The position numbers and the translations under genes are program-made. Source: Sphingomonas quercus (GTDB lineage: Bacteria > Pseudomonadota > Alphaproteobacteria > Sphingomonadales > Sphingomonadaceae). From it: a DNA stretch of 64,000 nt. Positions 46,290 to 58,999 of this stretch are shown piece by piece; within the stretch, counting starts at the first letter, position 1, and each line of letters starts with the position of its first letter. The stretch covers positions 124,001-188,000 of the forward strand of contig NZ_JAHKRT010000004.1 of NCBI RefSeq assembly GCF_018863195.1. The letters run 5' to 3'. A model generated the notes under the pieces. The model had not been told where the DNA came from, searched no databases, and saw nothing but the letters and a program-made list of their open reading frames with translations.

Positions 46290-46864
46290 GGGTAGAGCAG
46301 GCCCTCGAACCAGCCCGCCCCGTCGCGGACAAACAGGCGCCGCTCGTGCAGGCGATGGGCGCGATCGGTCCAGAATTCGATGCGCTCCGGCGCCACGCGA
46401 TAGCCGCCCCAGTGCGGCGGGCGGGGTACGTCCCTCCCCTCATAGCGGGCCGCCGCCTCGGCATAGCGCGCTTCGAAAGTGGCGCGGGCATCGAGCGGGC
46501 GGGACTGGTCCGACGCCCAGGCGCCGAGCTGGGATGCCCGCGCGCGGCTCGCGAAATAGTCGTCGGCCTCCGCATCCGAAACCGGCGACACCGGCCCTTC
46601 CACCCTTACCTGCCGACGCAGCGACTTCCAGTGGAAGAGCAGCGCGGCATGGGGATTGGCGGCAAGGTCGGCGGCCTTGCGGCTCTCCTGATTGGTGTAG
46701 AAGACGAAGCCCCGCGCATCATGATCCTTGAGCAGCACGGTGCGCAGCGACGGCCGCCCCGACCCATCCGCCGTCGCCAGATAGACGGCGTTGGGATCGT
46801 TGAGCTCGCCATCCGTGGCTTCGATCAGCCAGGCGTCGAACAGAAGGTGAGGGTCATCAGCCAT
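46286..46864 (-). CDS. pdxH: Pyridoxamine 5'-phosphate oxidase
   Basis: 192 residues, FMN enzyme that makes PLP. RPSLRTVLLKDHDARGFVFYTN, LLFHWKSLRRQVRVEG and HWGGYRVAPERIEFW are the typical substrate and FMN blocks. First gene of the pdxH-CDF-phzF operon. SerC, another enzyme of B6 metabolism, is also in this window but far away. Confidence 0.95.
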   Translation of the reverse strand: MADDPHLLFDAWLIEATDGELNDPNAVYLATADGSGRPSLRTVLLKDHDARGFVFYTNQESRKAADLAANPHAALLFHWKSLRRQVRVEGPVSPVSDAEADDYFASRARASQLGAWASDQSRPLDARATFEARYAEAAARYEGRDVPRPPHWGGYRVAPERIEFWTDRAHRLHERRLFVRDGAGWFEGLLYP

Positions 46865-46981
46865 AGCCCCGCCTTTAGCGCCGCTTTGCCGCCTTCGTCA
46901 TGCTGAACTTGTTTCCGCGTGCCGGGCAGTGGGGCGCCGTTGCCATTGCGCTGCAGCATCCTCTGTGGCCTACTCCGCACG

Positions 46982-50299
<3,318 letters not shown>

Positions 50300-50302
50300 G
50301 CC

Positions 50303-52813
50303 ATGGACAATGCCGCCGTGCAGCCGGCCCTGTTCGACTGGGTGGAAGACTGGGTGTCGAGCTATGCCTCGACGGCGGGTTCCGGCGACATCCTGCGCGA
50401 CAGCTTCGCGCGTGGCGAGACGATGTGGGACGCGATGCTGGCCGGCGTCGCCGCGTTCACCAACGGCGACCTCGCCAATGCCGCCGAGCGCGTCCATCGC
50501 CAGGCGCGCGAACTCGGCACGGCTTATCGCCTGCCCGGCGAGAGCGAGGAACGGCCGTGGCCGCTCTCCCCCCTGCCCCTCGTCCTCGGCGAGCGCGACT
50601 GGCGAGTGATCGAGGCCGGCGTCGCCCAGCGCGCCGAGCTGCACGAGCGGCTGCTCGACGATCTCTACGGCCCGCAGGCGCTGGTCAAGGAGGGGCTGCT
50701 GCCGGCGGCGGCGGTGACGGGCTCGCCGCATTTCCAGCGGGGCATGATCGACATCGATCCCCCAGGCGGCCACCGGCTCTATATCTATGCCGCCGATCTC
50801 GGCCGCGGGCCGGACGGCGAGTGGCGGGTGCTTGGCGATCATCTGCGCGCGCCGACCGGGGCCGGCTATGCGCTGGAAAACCGGCTCGCGCTCAGCCGGG
50901 TGATGGGCGAGCATCTCAATCGGCTGAACGTCCAGCGCCTCGCCCCCTTCTTCGAGGCGTTCCGCCAGGGGATGGTCGCCGGATGCCGCCGATCCGAGCC
51001 GCGCATCGCCCTGCTCACGCCCGGCCGCTTCAATCAGAGCTATCCGGAGCAGGCCCATCTCGCCCGCTATATGGGCATGTTGCTGGTCGAGGGTTCGGAC
51101 CTCGCCGTGCACGACGATCGGCTGTTCGTGCGCACCATCGATGGGCTGAAGCGCGTCGATGCGGTGTGGCGACGCATGGATTCGCGCTGGGTCGATCCGC
51201 TCGCCTTCGATTCCCACAGCCAGATCGGTGTCCCCGGCCTGATGGACGCGATGGCCGCCGGCAACGCCGTGGTCGCCAACATGCCGGGCTGCGGCGTCGG
51301 CGAGGCGCGCGGGCTCGCTGCCTTCTTGCCGCGGCTGTCGCGGCGGCTGCTCAACGTCGAGCTGCTGCTGCCGAACACCGCCACCTGGTGGTGCGGCCAG
51401 CCGCGCGAGGCAGCCGAGGTCGAGGCGATGTTCGACCGGCTGCTGATCGCGCCCGCCTTCGAGACCGCCGCCGGCCTGAAGGACAACCGCCCCGTCATCG
51501 GCGCCACGCTCGACGCCGATGCCCGCGCCGCCCTGATCGCGGCAATGCGGGCGCGGCCGATGGATTATGTCGGGCAGGAGGTGGTGCGCCTGTCGACCAT
51601 GCCGAGCGTGATCGACGGAGTGATGGCGCCGCGGCCCTTCACGCTGCGCGTCTTCGCCGCGCGTAACGGGCGCGGCCAGTGGCAGGTGATGCCGGGCGGC
51701 TTCGCGCGGCTCGGCGAGGATGCCGATGTCCGCGCGACGGTGATGGGCGAGGGCGTGTCCTCGGCGGACGTGACCGTAGTCGCCGGCGCGCTCACCGAGC
51801 CGCACCCGGCGGGCAGCCGGCTGCCCATCCATATCCGCCGCAATCCCGGCACGCTGCAGTCGCGCGCGGCGGACAATCTGTTCTGGCTGGGCCGTTATCT
51901 GGAGCGCGGCGAGGCGCATCTCCGGCTGGTGCGCGCGGCCCTGGGCGGCACGATCGATGCGGACGGCGGCATGGCGCTTGCGCCAGCGACGATCGATCGC
52001 ATCGCCGAGCAACTCGTCGCCTCGGGCGCGGCGGCGAAGACGGCGCGGGCTGCCGAGCGAGGCAGCGCCCAGCGCGACGTTGCCGCGCTCGCCTTCGCGG
52101 CGCTCGACAATGGCGAGGAATCGGCGAGCGTGCGCGCGCTGCTCGCCACCGCGCGCGGCATCGCCGAGGGCACGCGCGAACGACTGTCGGCGGACGTCTG
52201 GCGGCTGCTCGACACCAGCCTGCCGCCGCTGACCCAGGCCGATGCGGCGACGATGCTGAACCGCGCCACCGCCTTTCAGGAACGTTTCTCGGCGCTGGCC
52301 GGGCTCGCCGCCGAGAATATGGCGCGCACCTCCGGCTGGCGCTTCCACGATCTCGGTCGCAGGCTGGAGCGTGCAGCCGAGACGTGCCGGCTGGCGCGCG
52401 CTTTCGCCGGCGACGAGGCCAGCGTCGACGATCTCGCCACCTTGCTCGACATCTGCGACAGCCAGATCAGCTATCGCGCCCGCTATCCGGAAGGCATCGC
52501 GCTCGATGCGGTGCGCGACCTGATCCTGCTCGATCCGTGGAACCCGCGCAGCCTCGCCTATCAGGTCGATCGCATCGTCGGCCATCTGAGGGCGCTGCCT
52601 TCGCTGCGTGACGACGGCATGCCGGAGGAGCAGGTGGCGATGGCCACCCATGTCGCCGCGACGATGGCCGTGGCCAATGCCGCGAGCACGGATAGCGAGG
52701 CGATGCTCGGCCTTGAGAACCGGCTCTATGCCCTGTCCGACGCGATCGGCGCGCGCTATTTCCTTCAGGGCAGCCAGATCGTGCGGTCGACCGCGACGAT
52801 CCGCCTCGCATGA
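50303..52813 (+). CDS. Circularly permuted ATP-grasp and alpha-E domain fusion
   Basis: 836 residues. The N-terminal ~470 residues are a circularly permuted type 2 ATP-grasp (DUF404/407) with DDLYGPQALVKEGLLP, TGAGYALENRLALSRVM, LLTPGRFNQSYPEQ and LLPNTATWWCGQP. The C-terminal ~300 residues are alpha-E (DUF403, DNLFWLGRYLERGEAHLRL and later helices). In many genomes these are two genes. Starts 3 bases after the DUF2126 gene and overlaps the next by ATGA. Expected to activate a carboxylate with ATP for amide bond formation. Confidence 0.86.
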   Translation: MDNAAVQPALFDWVEDWVSSYASTAGSGDILRDSFARGETMWDAMLAGVAAFTNGDLANAAERVHRQARELGTAYRLPGESEERPWPLSPLPLVLGERDWRVIEAGVAQRAELHERLLDDLYGPQALVKEGLLPAAAVTGSPHFQRGMIDIDPPGGHRLYIYAADLGRGPDGEWRVLGDHLRAPTGAGYALENRLALSRVMGEHLNRLNVQRLAPFFEAFRQGMVAGCRRSEPRIALLTPGRFNQSYPEQAHLARYMGMLLVEGSDLAVHDDRLFVRTIDGLKRVDAVWRRMDSRWVDPLAFDSHSQIGVPGLMDAMAAGNAVVANMPGCGVGEARGLAAFLPRLSRRLLNVELLLPNTATWWCGQPREAAEVEAMFDRLLIAPAFETAAGLKDNRPVIGATLDADARAALIAAMRARPMDYVGQEVVRLSTMPSVIDGVMAPRPFTLRVFAARNGRGQWQVMPGGFARLGEDADVRATVMGEGVSSADVTVVAGALTEPHPAGSRLPIHIRRNPGTLQSRAADNLFWLGRYLERGEAHLRLVRAALGGTIDADGGMALAPATIDRIAEQLVASGAAAKTARAAERGSAQRDVAALAFAALDNGEESASVRALLATARGIAEGTRERLSADVWRLLDTSLPPLTQADAATMLNRATAFQERFSALAGLAAENMARTSGWRFHDLGRRLERAAETCRLARAFAGDEASVDDLATLLDICDSQISYRARYPEGIALDAVRDLILLDPWNPRSLAYQVDRIVGHLRALPSLRDDGMPEEQVAMATHVAATMAVANAASTDSEAMLGLENRLYALSDAIGARYFLQGSQIVRSTATIRLA

Positions 52814-53688
52814 TCTACGAGGTCACCCACAGCACGACCTTCGATTACGACGCGCCGATGCGCTATGCGCGCTGCAATCTGCGGCTCGAACCGATCGACT
52901 GGCCGGGGCAGAGCCTGCTCTCATTCAGCCTGCACGTCGCGCCCGAGGGGCCGATCAGCCCCAGCCATGTCGCCGCCTATGCCGGCCATATCGCGAGGAT
53001 GGTCGTGGAGCAGCCGGTGACGGAACTCGTCATCACCGCCCGCGCCCGCCTGTCGGTCAATCGCGTCGCGGCGCTCCCTGCGCCGGACGATCCGAGCGTC
53101 GCGGGGGTGGCCCGGGCGGCGGTGGCGGTCGCCGATCTCGGCGTGATGTCGCCGGCTAATTACATCTATCCCTCGCCGATGATCGCGCTGACCCCGGACA
53201 TCGCCGCCTGGTGCGCCGACAGCCTGTCGCCCGGACGCGGCATCGTCGAGGCCGCCTATGAGCTGACCAGTCGCATCAAGGCCGCCTTCCGCTACGACGG
53301 CGCCGCCACCGAGACCGATACCACGCCGGCCGAGGCGTTCGACCGTCGCGCCGGCGTCTGCCAGGATTTCGCGCAGGTGATGATCGCGGGCCTGCGCGCC
53401 GCGGGCCTGCCCGCCGCCTATGTCTCGGGCTATCTGCGCACCATCCCGCCTGCCGGCAAGCCGCGACTGATCGGCGCGGATGCCACCCATGCCTGGGTGA
53501 TGCTGTGGTGCGGGCCGGCGCGCGGCTGGCTCGGCTTCGATCCGACGAACGGCGTCGGCATGAATGCGGACCACATCCTGACCGCGATCGGCCGCGATTA
53601 TGCCGACATCGCGCCGATCGACGGCATCTTCGTCGGCCAGTCCGGCCAGTCGATCAAGGTGTCGGTGGACGTGGCGCCGATCGAATAG
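52810..53688 (+). CDS. Transglutaminase-like protein (bacterial N-terminal plus catalytic domain)
   Basis: 292 residues. N-terminal bacterial transglutaminase-associated domain (YEVTHSTTFDYDAPMRYARCNLRLEP) and the catalytic domain with Cys in GVCQDFAQVMIAGLRAAG, His in DATHAWVMLWC, and Asp in GFDPTNG. Overlaps the previous gene by ATGA. A cysteine peptidase or transamidase activity is implied; substrate unknown. Last gene of the operon. Confidence 0.88.
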   Translation: MIYEVTHSTTFDYDAPMRYARCNLRLEPIDWPGQSLLSFSLHVAPEGPISPSHVAAYAGHIARMVVEQPVTELVITARARLSVNRVAALPAPDDPSVAGVARAAVAVADLGVMSPANYIYPSPMIALTPDIAAWCADSLSPGRGIVEAAYELTSRIKAAFRYDGAATETDTTPAEAFDRRAGVCQDFAQVMIAGLRAAGLPAAYVSGYLRTIPPAGKPRLIGADATHAWVMLWCGPARGWLGFDPTNGVGMNADHILTAIGRDYADIAPIDGIFVGQSGQSIKVSVDVAPIE

Positions 53689-53818
53689 ACCGCCGGATCA
53701 GATACAGGCGGCGCCACAAATGCATCATATAACTCGGGCAATATAATTCCGTCATCACGTCAGTGGCGTTGAAGATCAGAAAGCCAGATAGCGGGAAGTC
53801 TCGCAGCCATTGCAGATG

Positions 53819-53833
53819 TTAATGAAGTATTAG
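53819..53833. promoter_or_regulatory. CtrA-like site (TTAA-N7-TTAG)
   Basis: Seven of eight CtrA consensus positions match, with the exact 7-base spacing. It lies 166 bases before the STAS gene start, upstream of the palindrome. CtrA control of motility is known in alphaproteobacteria including sphingomonads. Confidence 0.35.
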
Positions 53834-53860
53834 TCATAGCACAACTTGATCCGCATCCGA

Positions 53861-53879
53861 TATAACTGATCCAGTTATA
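53861..53879. promoter_or_regulatory. 19-bp inverted repeat, candidate operator
   Basis: TATAACTG and CAGTTATA are perfect inverted copies around ATC. The symmetry is typical of a dimeric repressor or activator site. It lies 20 bases upstream of the sigma-28-like -35, so a regulator there could contact polymerase. Confidence 0.5.
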
Positions 53880-53898
53880 GTTATTATTGGATTGCCAG

Positions 53899-53925
53899 AA
53901 AAAAAATTCTGCCAGGCTCCGATAA
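53899..53925 (+). promoter_or_regulatory. Candidate sigma-28 (FliA) promoter
   Basis: AAAA at 53899-53902, 15 bases, and TCCGATAA at 53918-53925, against the FliA consensus TAAA-N15-GCCGATAA: one mismatch in each element. The start of transcription would be near 53932, leaving a 67-base leader to the STAS ATG. Confidence 0.4.
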
Positions 53926-53998
53926 ATGGCTGCGCTCCCTCTACAAATGAGTGGGGCGCATCAGCTCCCCATGGAATTCACAGATATTTGGGGATGCG

Positions 53999-54313
53999 AT
54001 GAGCAGCTGTGTTCTGGATGTGCCGAGCTCGGTGACGGTGCGCTCCGTCGCCGAATTTGGCCAGCAGCTCGCGACGGCGATCGAGGGCAGGAGCGACGTC
54101 GCGCTCAACGTCGATGCGCTGCAGGAGCTGGACCTCAGCTTCGTGCAGATCGTGCTGTCGGCCCGCACGCATGTCGAGCGCGAGGGCGGCGTGCTGCGCC
54201 TCGCCCGTCCGGCCAATCCGGCGGTGGCCGCGCTGCTGCGCCGCGCCGGCTTCCTCGCCGCGCCCGATCCCGCCGACATCGAATTCTGGTTTCACGGAGA
54301 ACTTCCGCAATGA
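53999..54313 (+). CDS. STAS domain protein, first gene of chemotaxis operon
   Basis: 104 residues, STAS (anti-sigma-factor antagonist-like) fold. The loop LQELDLSFVQIVLSARTHVE holds the DxS pattern with a possible phospho-site at Ser47. STAS genes in che operons are seen in some alphaproteobacteria; the partner could be a kinase such as CheA or an anti-sigma factor not in this window. ATG 53999 has GGGG 6-9 bases upstream. Overlaps cheY by ATGA. Confidence 0.82.
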   Translation: MSSCVLDVPSSVTVRSVAEFGQQLATAIEGRSDVALNVDALQELDLSFVQIVLSARTHVEREGGVLRLARPANPAVAALLRRAGFLAAPDPADIEFWFHGELPQ

Positions 54314-54678
54314 GTGCGTCCATCCTCACCGTCGACGATTCGCCGAGCCTGCGCATGGCGATCCGCATCGCGCTGACCGGCGCCGGCTACAACGTCACCG
54401 AGGCCGGTGACGGGCAGGAAGGCCTGATGAAGGCCAATGCCGAGAAGTTCGACATGATCGTCACTGATCTCAACATGCCGATCATGGATGGGCTGACGAT
54501 GATCCGCGAAATCCGCAAGTCGACGGTGCAGACCGGCACGCCGATCATCTTCCTTACCACTGAATCCGACGATGCGATGAAGCAGCAGGCCAAGGCCGCC
54601 GGTGCGACCGGATGGCTGGTCAAGCCCTTCGTTCCCGATCAGCTGATCAAGATCGCACGAAAGGTGCTGGGCCAGTGA
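54310..54678 (+). CDS. cheY: Chemotaxis response regulator CheY
   Basis: 122 residues, one receiver domain. Acidic pair D9/D10, phospho-acceptor D53 in VTDLNMPIMDG, Thr in LTTESD and Lys105 in LVKPF are present. CheY-P binds the flagellar switch. Overlaps both neighbours by four bases. Confidence 0.93.
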   Translation: MSASILTVDDSPSLRMAIRIALTGAGYNVTEAGDGQEGLMKANAEKFDMIVTDLNMPIMDGLTMIREIRKSTVQTGTPIIFLTTESDDAMKQQAKAAGATGWLVKPFVPDQLIKIARKVLGQ

Positions 54679-56699
54679 GCGAGCAGGATCCGATCGCGGC
54701 ATTCCGCGTCGAAGCGGGCGAGCTGCTCGATCAGGTCGAGCAGGGCCTTCTCGACCTCGGCCACAGGCTGGACGACCGCAACCTCGTCGACGAAGTGTTC
54801 CGCGGCCTGCACACGCTGAAGGGCTCGGGCGCGATGTTCGGCTTCGATGCGCTCGCCGCCTTCACCCATCATTGCGAGACGGCGTTCGATCGCGTGCGCA
54901 AGGGGCTCGTTCCTGCCACGCAGGAACTGGTCGCCGTGATCCTGTCGGCCAAGGATCATATGCGCGCGCTGGTCGATGGCGATGGCGCCGGCCAGGAGGC
55001 CGAGGGCGCGGCGATCCTCGCCCGGCTACAGGCCGCGATCGAGGCCGCCGGCGGCGCCCCTGCCGGCGATGCCGCGCCGACTGGCGTTGCCGCCGCCGCT
55101 GCGACGCCCGAGGCGACCGGCGCCGGCTGGCAGATTTCCTTCCGCCTGCCCGCCGACGCCATGGCCAACGGCACCAACCCGCTGATGCTGCTCGACGAAC
55201 TGCGCGAACTGGGCGAGTGCCACATCGTCGCGCGCACCGATGCCGTGCCGGCTTTTCCTGACCTCATCCCCACCGAATGCCATATCGGCTGGGACGTCAC
55301 GCTGCGCACCTCCGAGCCGAAGAGCGCGATCGAGGATGTGTTCATCTTCGTGATGGACGACATGGTGCTGACCATCGAAGCGCTCGCGGCCGATCCGGCT
55401 CCGGTCGCGGAGGCGGCGCCGGCTGTTCCCATGGCCGCGATCGCGCCGCCGCCCGGCGCGGTGGCGCCGGTGGCCCAGCCCGCCAACGACGCCGGCGCCG
55501 CCGGCCGTGCCGCCACCAAGGCGGCCGGCGAGAGCGTGCGCGTGCCGGCCGAACGGCTGGACGAGCTGATGGACCGCGTCGGCGAGCTGGTCATTGCGCA
55601 GAGCCGCCTCAGCCAGGTGGCCGGCGCCGGCACCGATCTCATCCTGCGCTCCGTCTCGGAGGAGATTGCGCGTCTCGCCGGCGAGCTGCGCGACACGATG
55701 ATGGTGTTGCGCATGGTGCCGGTGGCGTCGCTGTTCGGGCGTTTCCGCCGCCTCGTGCATGATCTTTCCCGCGAGACGGGCAAGTCGATCGAGCTTGCCA
55801 CCGAAGGCGAGAGCACCGAGGTCGACAAGACCGTGATCGAGCGGCTTGCCGATCCGCTCGTCCATCTCATCCGCAACGCCTGCGATCACGGGCTGGAGAC
55901 GCCCGAGGTTCGCGTCGCCGCCGGCAAGGCCGCGGTCGGGCGCGTGCTGCTCTCCGCCCATCAGGCGGGCGGCGAGGTGGTGATCACCATCCGCGACGAC
56001 GGCCGCGGCATCGACCGCGACCGGGTCCGCGCCAAGGCGGAAGCGCAGGGGCTGATCCAGCCGGGCCAGGTCGTGCCCGACCAGGATCTGTTGCAGATGA
56101 TCTTCCACCCCGGTTTCTCGACGGCGGCGCAGGTCACCAACCTCTCCGGCCGCGGCGTCGGCATGGACGTTGTCAAGCGCACCATCGAGAGCCTGCGCGG
56201 CGCCATCGACGTCACCTCGTCCCCAGGCCAGGGCTCGACGGTGGTGCTGCGCATCCCGCTGACGCTGGCGATCATCGACGGGCTGCTGATCCGCGTCGGC
56301 AGCGGCCGCTATGTGATCCCGCTGGCGGCGGTGGAGGAATGCCTGGAGTTGAGCCTCGAGGAGGATCTGCGCTCGCGCGGGCGCAGCTTCATCACGCTGC
56401 GTGATCGGCTGGTGCCGTTCCTGCGGCTGCGCGAGATGTTCACTACCGGCAGCAAGCCCGATACCTACCAGAAGATCGTCGTCGTCGCGACCGGCGCCGA
56501 GCGCGTCGGCCTCGTCGTCGACCAGATCATCGGCAGCCATCAGACCGTCATCAAATCCATGTCGTCGCTGCATCGTGACGTCGCGACCTTCGCCGGGGCC
56601 ACCATCCTCGGCGACGGCGGCGTCGCCCTGATCCTCGACGTCGCCCAGCTCGTCGCCATCGGCCAGCAGCAGGAGGAGCGGCTGCGCGCCGCCGGATAA
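54675..56699 (+). CDS. cheA: Chemotaxis histidine kinase CheA
   Basis: 674 residues from GTG 54675, overlapping the cheY stop. HPt domain with His46 in RGLHTLKGSGAMFGF; a P2-like domain (about 150-240); dimerisation helix (RVPAERLDELMDRVGELVIAQ); kinase with N-box LIRNACDHGLETPEVR and GRGVGMDVVK; and a C-terminal CheW-like domain (RSFITLRDRLVPFLRLREMF). All kinase motifs look functional. Confidence 0.95.
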   Translation: MSEQDPIAAFRVEAGELLDQVEQGLLDLGHRLDDRNLVDEVFRGLHTLKGSGAMFGFDALAAFTHHCETAFDRVRKGLVPATQELVAVILSAKDHMRALVDGDGAGQEAEGAAILARLQAAIEAAGGAPAGDAAPTGVAAAAATPEATGAGWQISFRLPADAMANGTNPLMLLDELRELGECHIVARTDAVPAFPDLIPTECHIGWDVTLRTSEPKSAIEDVFIFVMDDMVLTIEALAADPAPVAEAAPAVPMAAIAPPPGAVAPVAQPANDAGAAGRAATKAAGESVRVPAERLDELMDRVGELVIAQSRLSQVAGAGTDLILRSVSEEIARLAGELRDTMMVLRMVPVASLFGRFRRLVHDLSRETGKSIELATEGESTEVDKTVIERLADPLVHLIRNACDHGLETPEVRVAAGKAAVGRVLLSAHQAGGEVVITIRDDGRGIDRDRVRAKAEAQGLIQPGQVVPDQDLLQMIFHPGFSTAAQVTNLSGRGVGMDVVKRTIESLRGAIDVTSSPGQGSTVVLRIPLTLAIIDGLLIRVGSGRYVIPLAAVEECLELSLEEDLRSRGRSFITLRDRLVPFLRLREMFTTGSKPDTYQKIVVVATGAERVGLVVDQIIGSHQTVIKSMSSLHRDVATFAGATILGDGGVALILDVAQLVAIGQQQEERLRAAG

Positions 56700-56702
56700 G
56701 CC

Positions 56703-57218
56703 ATGCACGAATCCACCCCCACCCATTGGGATGCCGACGGCAATCTCGAAGTGCTGACCTTCAACCTCGACGAGGAGACCTTCGCCATGGAGGCGGTCCT
56801 CGTCCAGGAGATCGTCGACCTTCTCCCCGAGACGATCGTGCCCGGCGCCTCACCGCTGGTCGGCAGCGTCGTCAATTTCCGCGGCAAGATCATCCCGATC
56901 GCCGATCTGCGCCTCGCCTTCGGGATGCCGCAGGCCGAGCCCACCGTCGACAGCCGCATCGTCGTCATCGAGATGGACATCCACGGCGAGCCGACCGCCA
57001 TCGGCATCCGCACCGACAAGGTTCACGAGGTGGCGACGCTGACCCGTGACCATGCCGAGGAGCCGCCGGCCGTCGGCATGCGCTGGAAACGCGATTTCGT
57101 ACGCGAACTGGTGCGGGCCCAGGACGGCATCATCGTCCTGCCGGATCTGCCCTCCATCTTCCGCTCGCTATCCGCAGCGGACGACCATGCCGGCGCGCCG
57201 GCTTCCACCATTCACTGA
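56703..57218 (+). CDS. cheW: Chemotaxis coupling protein CheW (first copy)
   Basis: 171 residues, SH3-like double beta-barrel. [45 protein letters not shown] and [27 protein letters not shown] match CheW. Three bases after cheA. A shorter second CheW is encoded after the receptors. Confidence 0.92.
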   Translation: MHESTPTHWDADGNLEVLTFNLDEETFAMEAVLVQEIVDLLPETIVPGASPLVGSVVNFRGKIIPIADLRLAFGMPQAEPTVDSRIVVIEMDIHGEPTAIGIRTDKVHEVATLTRDHAEEPPAVGMRWKRDFVRELVRAQDGIIVLPDLPSIFRSLSAADDHAGAPASTIH

Positions 57219-57241
57219 GCATCGAGACACGGGAGGCAGAC

Positions 57242-58945
57242 ATGCGGGCCACAATCAAACTGAAGCTGGGAGGCACGTTCGCCCTGCTTCTCGCCATCAT
57301 GACCATCGTCATCGTCATGGGCATTTCGCGCCTGACGACCCTTAACGACGCGATCGGGCAGGTCATCAACGGCCCCGCCGCCCAGCTCGATCGCGCCCGC
57401 GCCATCGATGCCGGCGTCAGCATGATGGTGCGCGCCGAGAAGAACCTCGTGCTCACCAATGATCCGCAGGCGCGGCGCGGCTTCGAGGAGCAGATCAGCA
57501 GCTTCCGCAGCCGCACCAATGATCTGATCGAGCAGGCCAATGCCAATCCGTCGGAAAAGACGCGGGCGGCCTGGGCCGAGCTGCGCGATCACTGGAATGC
57601 CTTCACCCCGATCAACGACCGCGTCCGCGCGCTCAGCCTTGCCGACAAGAGCGGCGCGGCAGCGCTGACCATGGGGGAATCGCGCGACAAGGCGAATGCG
57701 CTGACCAAGACCGCCGAGCAGCTCGTCAAGAGCCAGCAGGAGATGATGAAGGCCGCCGACGACGATACCGAGGCGCTCTACACCTCTGCGCGCTCACTGA
57801 TGATCATCAGCGGCGTCATCGCCTTCCTGGTGACCGCCGCGTCCGCCCTCTATCTGGCGATGCTCATCTCGCGTGGCCTCGCTTCCGCCGGCGACGCGAT
57901 GCGTCAGGTCGCCGAGGGCGATCTCACCCGCACCGCGCAGATCAGGAATAATGACGAGATCGGCGACCTTCTCGGCCATGTGAACGCGATGATCGAGCGC
58001 CTGCGCGGCGTGGTCGGGGATTCCTCTGTCGCTGCCGAGAATGTCTCGGCGGGCAGCCAGGAACTGTCGGCCAATTCCGAGCAGGTCAGCCAAGGCGCGA
58101 CCGAGCAGGCCGCCGCCGCCGAGCAGGCCTCCGCGTCGATGGAAGAGATGGCCGCCAACATCAAGCAGAACGCCGACAACGCCGCCACCACCGAGAAGAT
58201 CGCCCGCCAGTCGTCCAAGGACGCCGAAGCGAGCGGCGTCGCCGTCGAGCGTGCCGTCACCGCGATGCGCACGATCGCCGAGAAGATCGGCATCGTCCAG
58301 GAGATCGCCCGCCAGACCGACCTGCTCGCGCTGAACGCAGCCGTCGAGGCGGCGCGCGCCGGCGAGCATGGCAAGGGCTTTGCGGTCGTCGCCTCTGAGG
58401 TGCGCAAGCTCGCCGAGCGCAGCCAGACCGCCGCTGCCGAGATCAGCGCGGTGTCCGGCGACACGGTGAAGGCCGCCCAGCAGGCCGGCGAGATGCTGAC
58501 CAAGCTCGTCCCCGACATCCGCCGCACCGCCGAGCTGGTGTCGGAGATCAGCGCCGCCTGCCGCGAGCAGGACATCGGCGCTGCCCAGATCAACGAGGCG
58601 ATCCAGCAGCTCGATCAGGTCACCCAGCAGAATGCCGGCGCCTCCGAGCAGATCTCGACCACTTCGGAAGAACTCGCTGCCCAGGCCGAGGAACTGCAGG
58701 CCTCGATCGCCTATTTCCGCGTCGACGGCCGCGGTGACGCCAAGGCCGCACCGGCCCGCCGGGCCGTGGCTGCGGCCCGCAAGCCTTCCGCCGCGGCGAG
58801 GCCGGCCGCCAAGGGCAAGGCGCCGGCGATGAAGCCCAAGAGCAATTCGATCGCCGACCAGCAGGCCCGCGCCCGCGGCTTCGCGCTCGATCTCGATACT
58901 GGCGGCCCGGACGCGGAGGATGCCGATTTCGGCCAGGCTGCCTGA
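57242..58945 (+). CDS. Methyl-accepting chemotaxis protein (first)
   Basis: 567 residues. Membrane helix 1 (about 11-30), periplasmic four-helix-bundle sensor (about 31-185), membrane helix 2 (about 186-210), one HAMP domain, and a cytosolic signalling domain with tip [41 protein letters not shown]. The C-terminus ends [20 protein letters not shown] rather than in a CheR-tethering pentapeptide. The signalling half is nearly identical to the next gene. Confidence 0.93.
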   Translation: MRATIKLKLGGTFALLLAIMTIVIVMGISRLTTLNDAIGQVINGPAAQLDRARAIDAGVSMMVRAEKNLVLTNDPQARRGFEEQISSFRSRTNDLIEQANANPSEKTRAAWAELRDHWNAFTPINDRVRALSLADKSGAAALTMGESRDKANALTKTAEQLVKSQQEMMKAADDDTEALYTSARSLMIISGVIAFLVTAASALYLAMLISRGLASAGDAMRQVAEGDLTRTAQIRNNDEIGDLLGHVNAMIERLRGVVGDSSVAAENVSAGSQELSANSEQVSQGATEQAAAAEQASASMEEMAANIKQNADNAATTEKIARQSSKDAEASGVAVERAVTAMRTIAEKIGIVQEIARQTDLLALNAAVEAARAGEHGKGFAVVASEVRKLAERSQTAAAEISAVSGDTVKAAQQAGEMLTKLVPDIRRTAELVSEISAACREQDIGAAQINEAIQQLDQVTQQNAGASEQISTTSEELAAQAEELQASIAYFRVDGRGDAKAAPARRAVAAARKPSAAARPAAKGKAPAMKPKSNSIADQQARARGFALDLDTGGPDAEDADFGQAA

Positions 58946-58999
58946 GCAAAGCAATCCATAACACCAGATACGTCCGACAAGCCTCAAGGAACCCTTGCA

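Larger units (their letters stand above)
53689..53998 (+). promoter_or_regulatory. AT-rich intergenic regulatory region before the chemotaxis operon
   Basis: 310 bases without a gene and clearly AT-richer than the flanks. It contains a CtrA-like site (TTAA-N7-TTAG, 53819-53833), a 19-bp inverted repeat (TATAACTG-ATC-CAGTTATA, 53861-53879), an A-tract with flanking TGCCAG repeats (53893-53915), and a sigma-28-like -35/-10 pair (AAAA, 15 bases, TCCGATAA, 53899-53925). No terminator for the upstream operon is evident. Confidence 0.6.
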
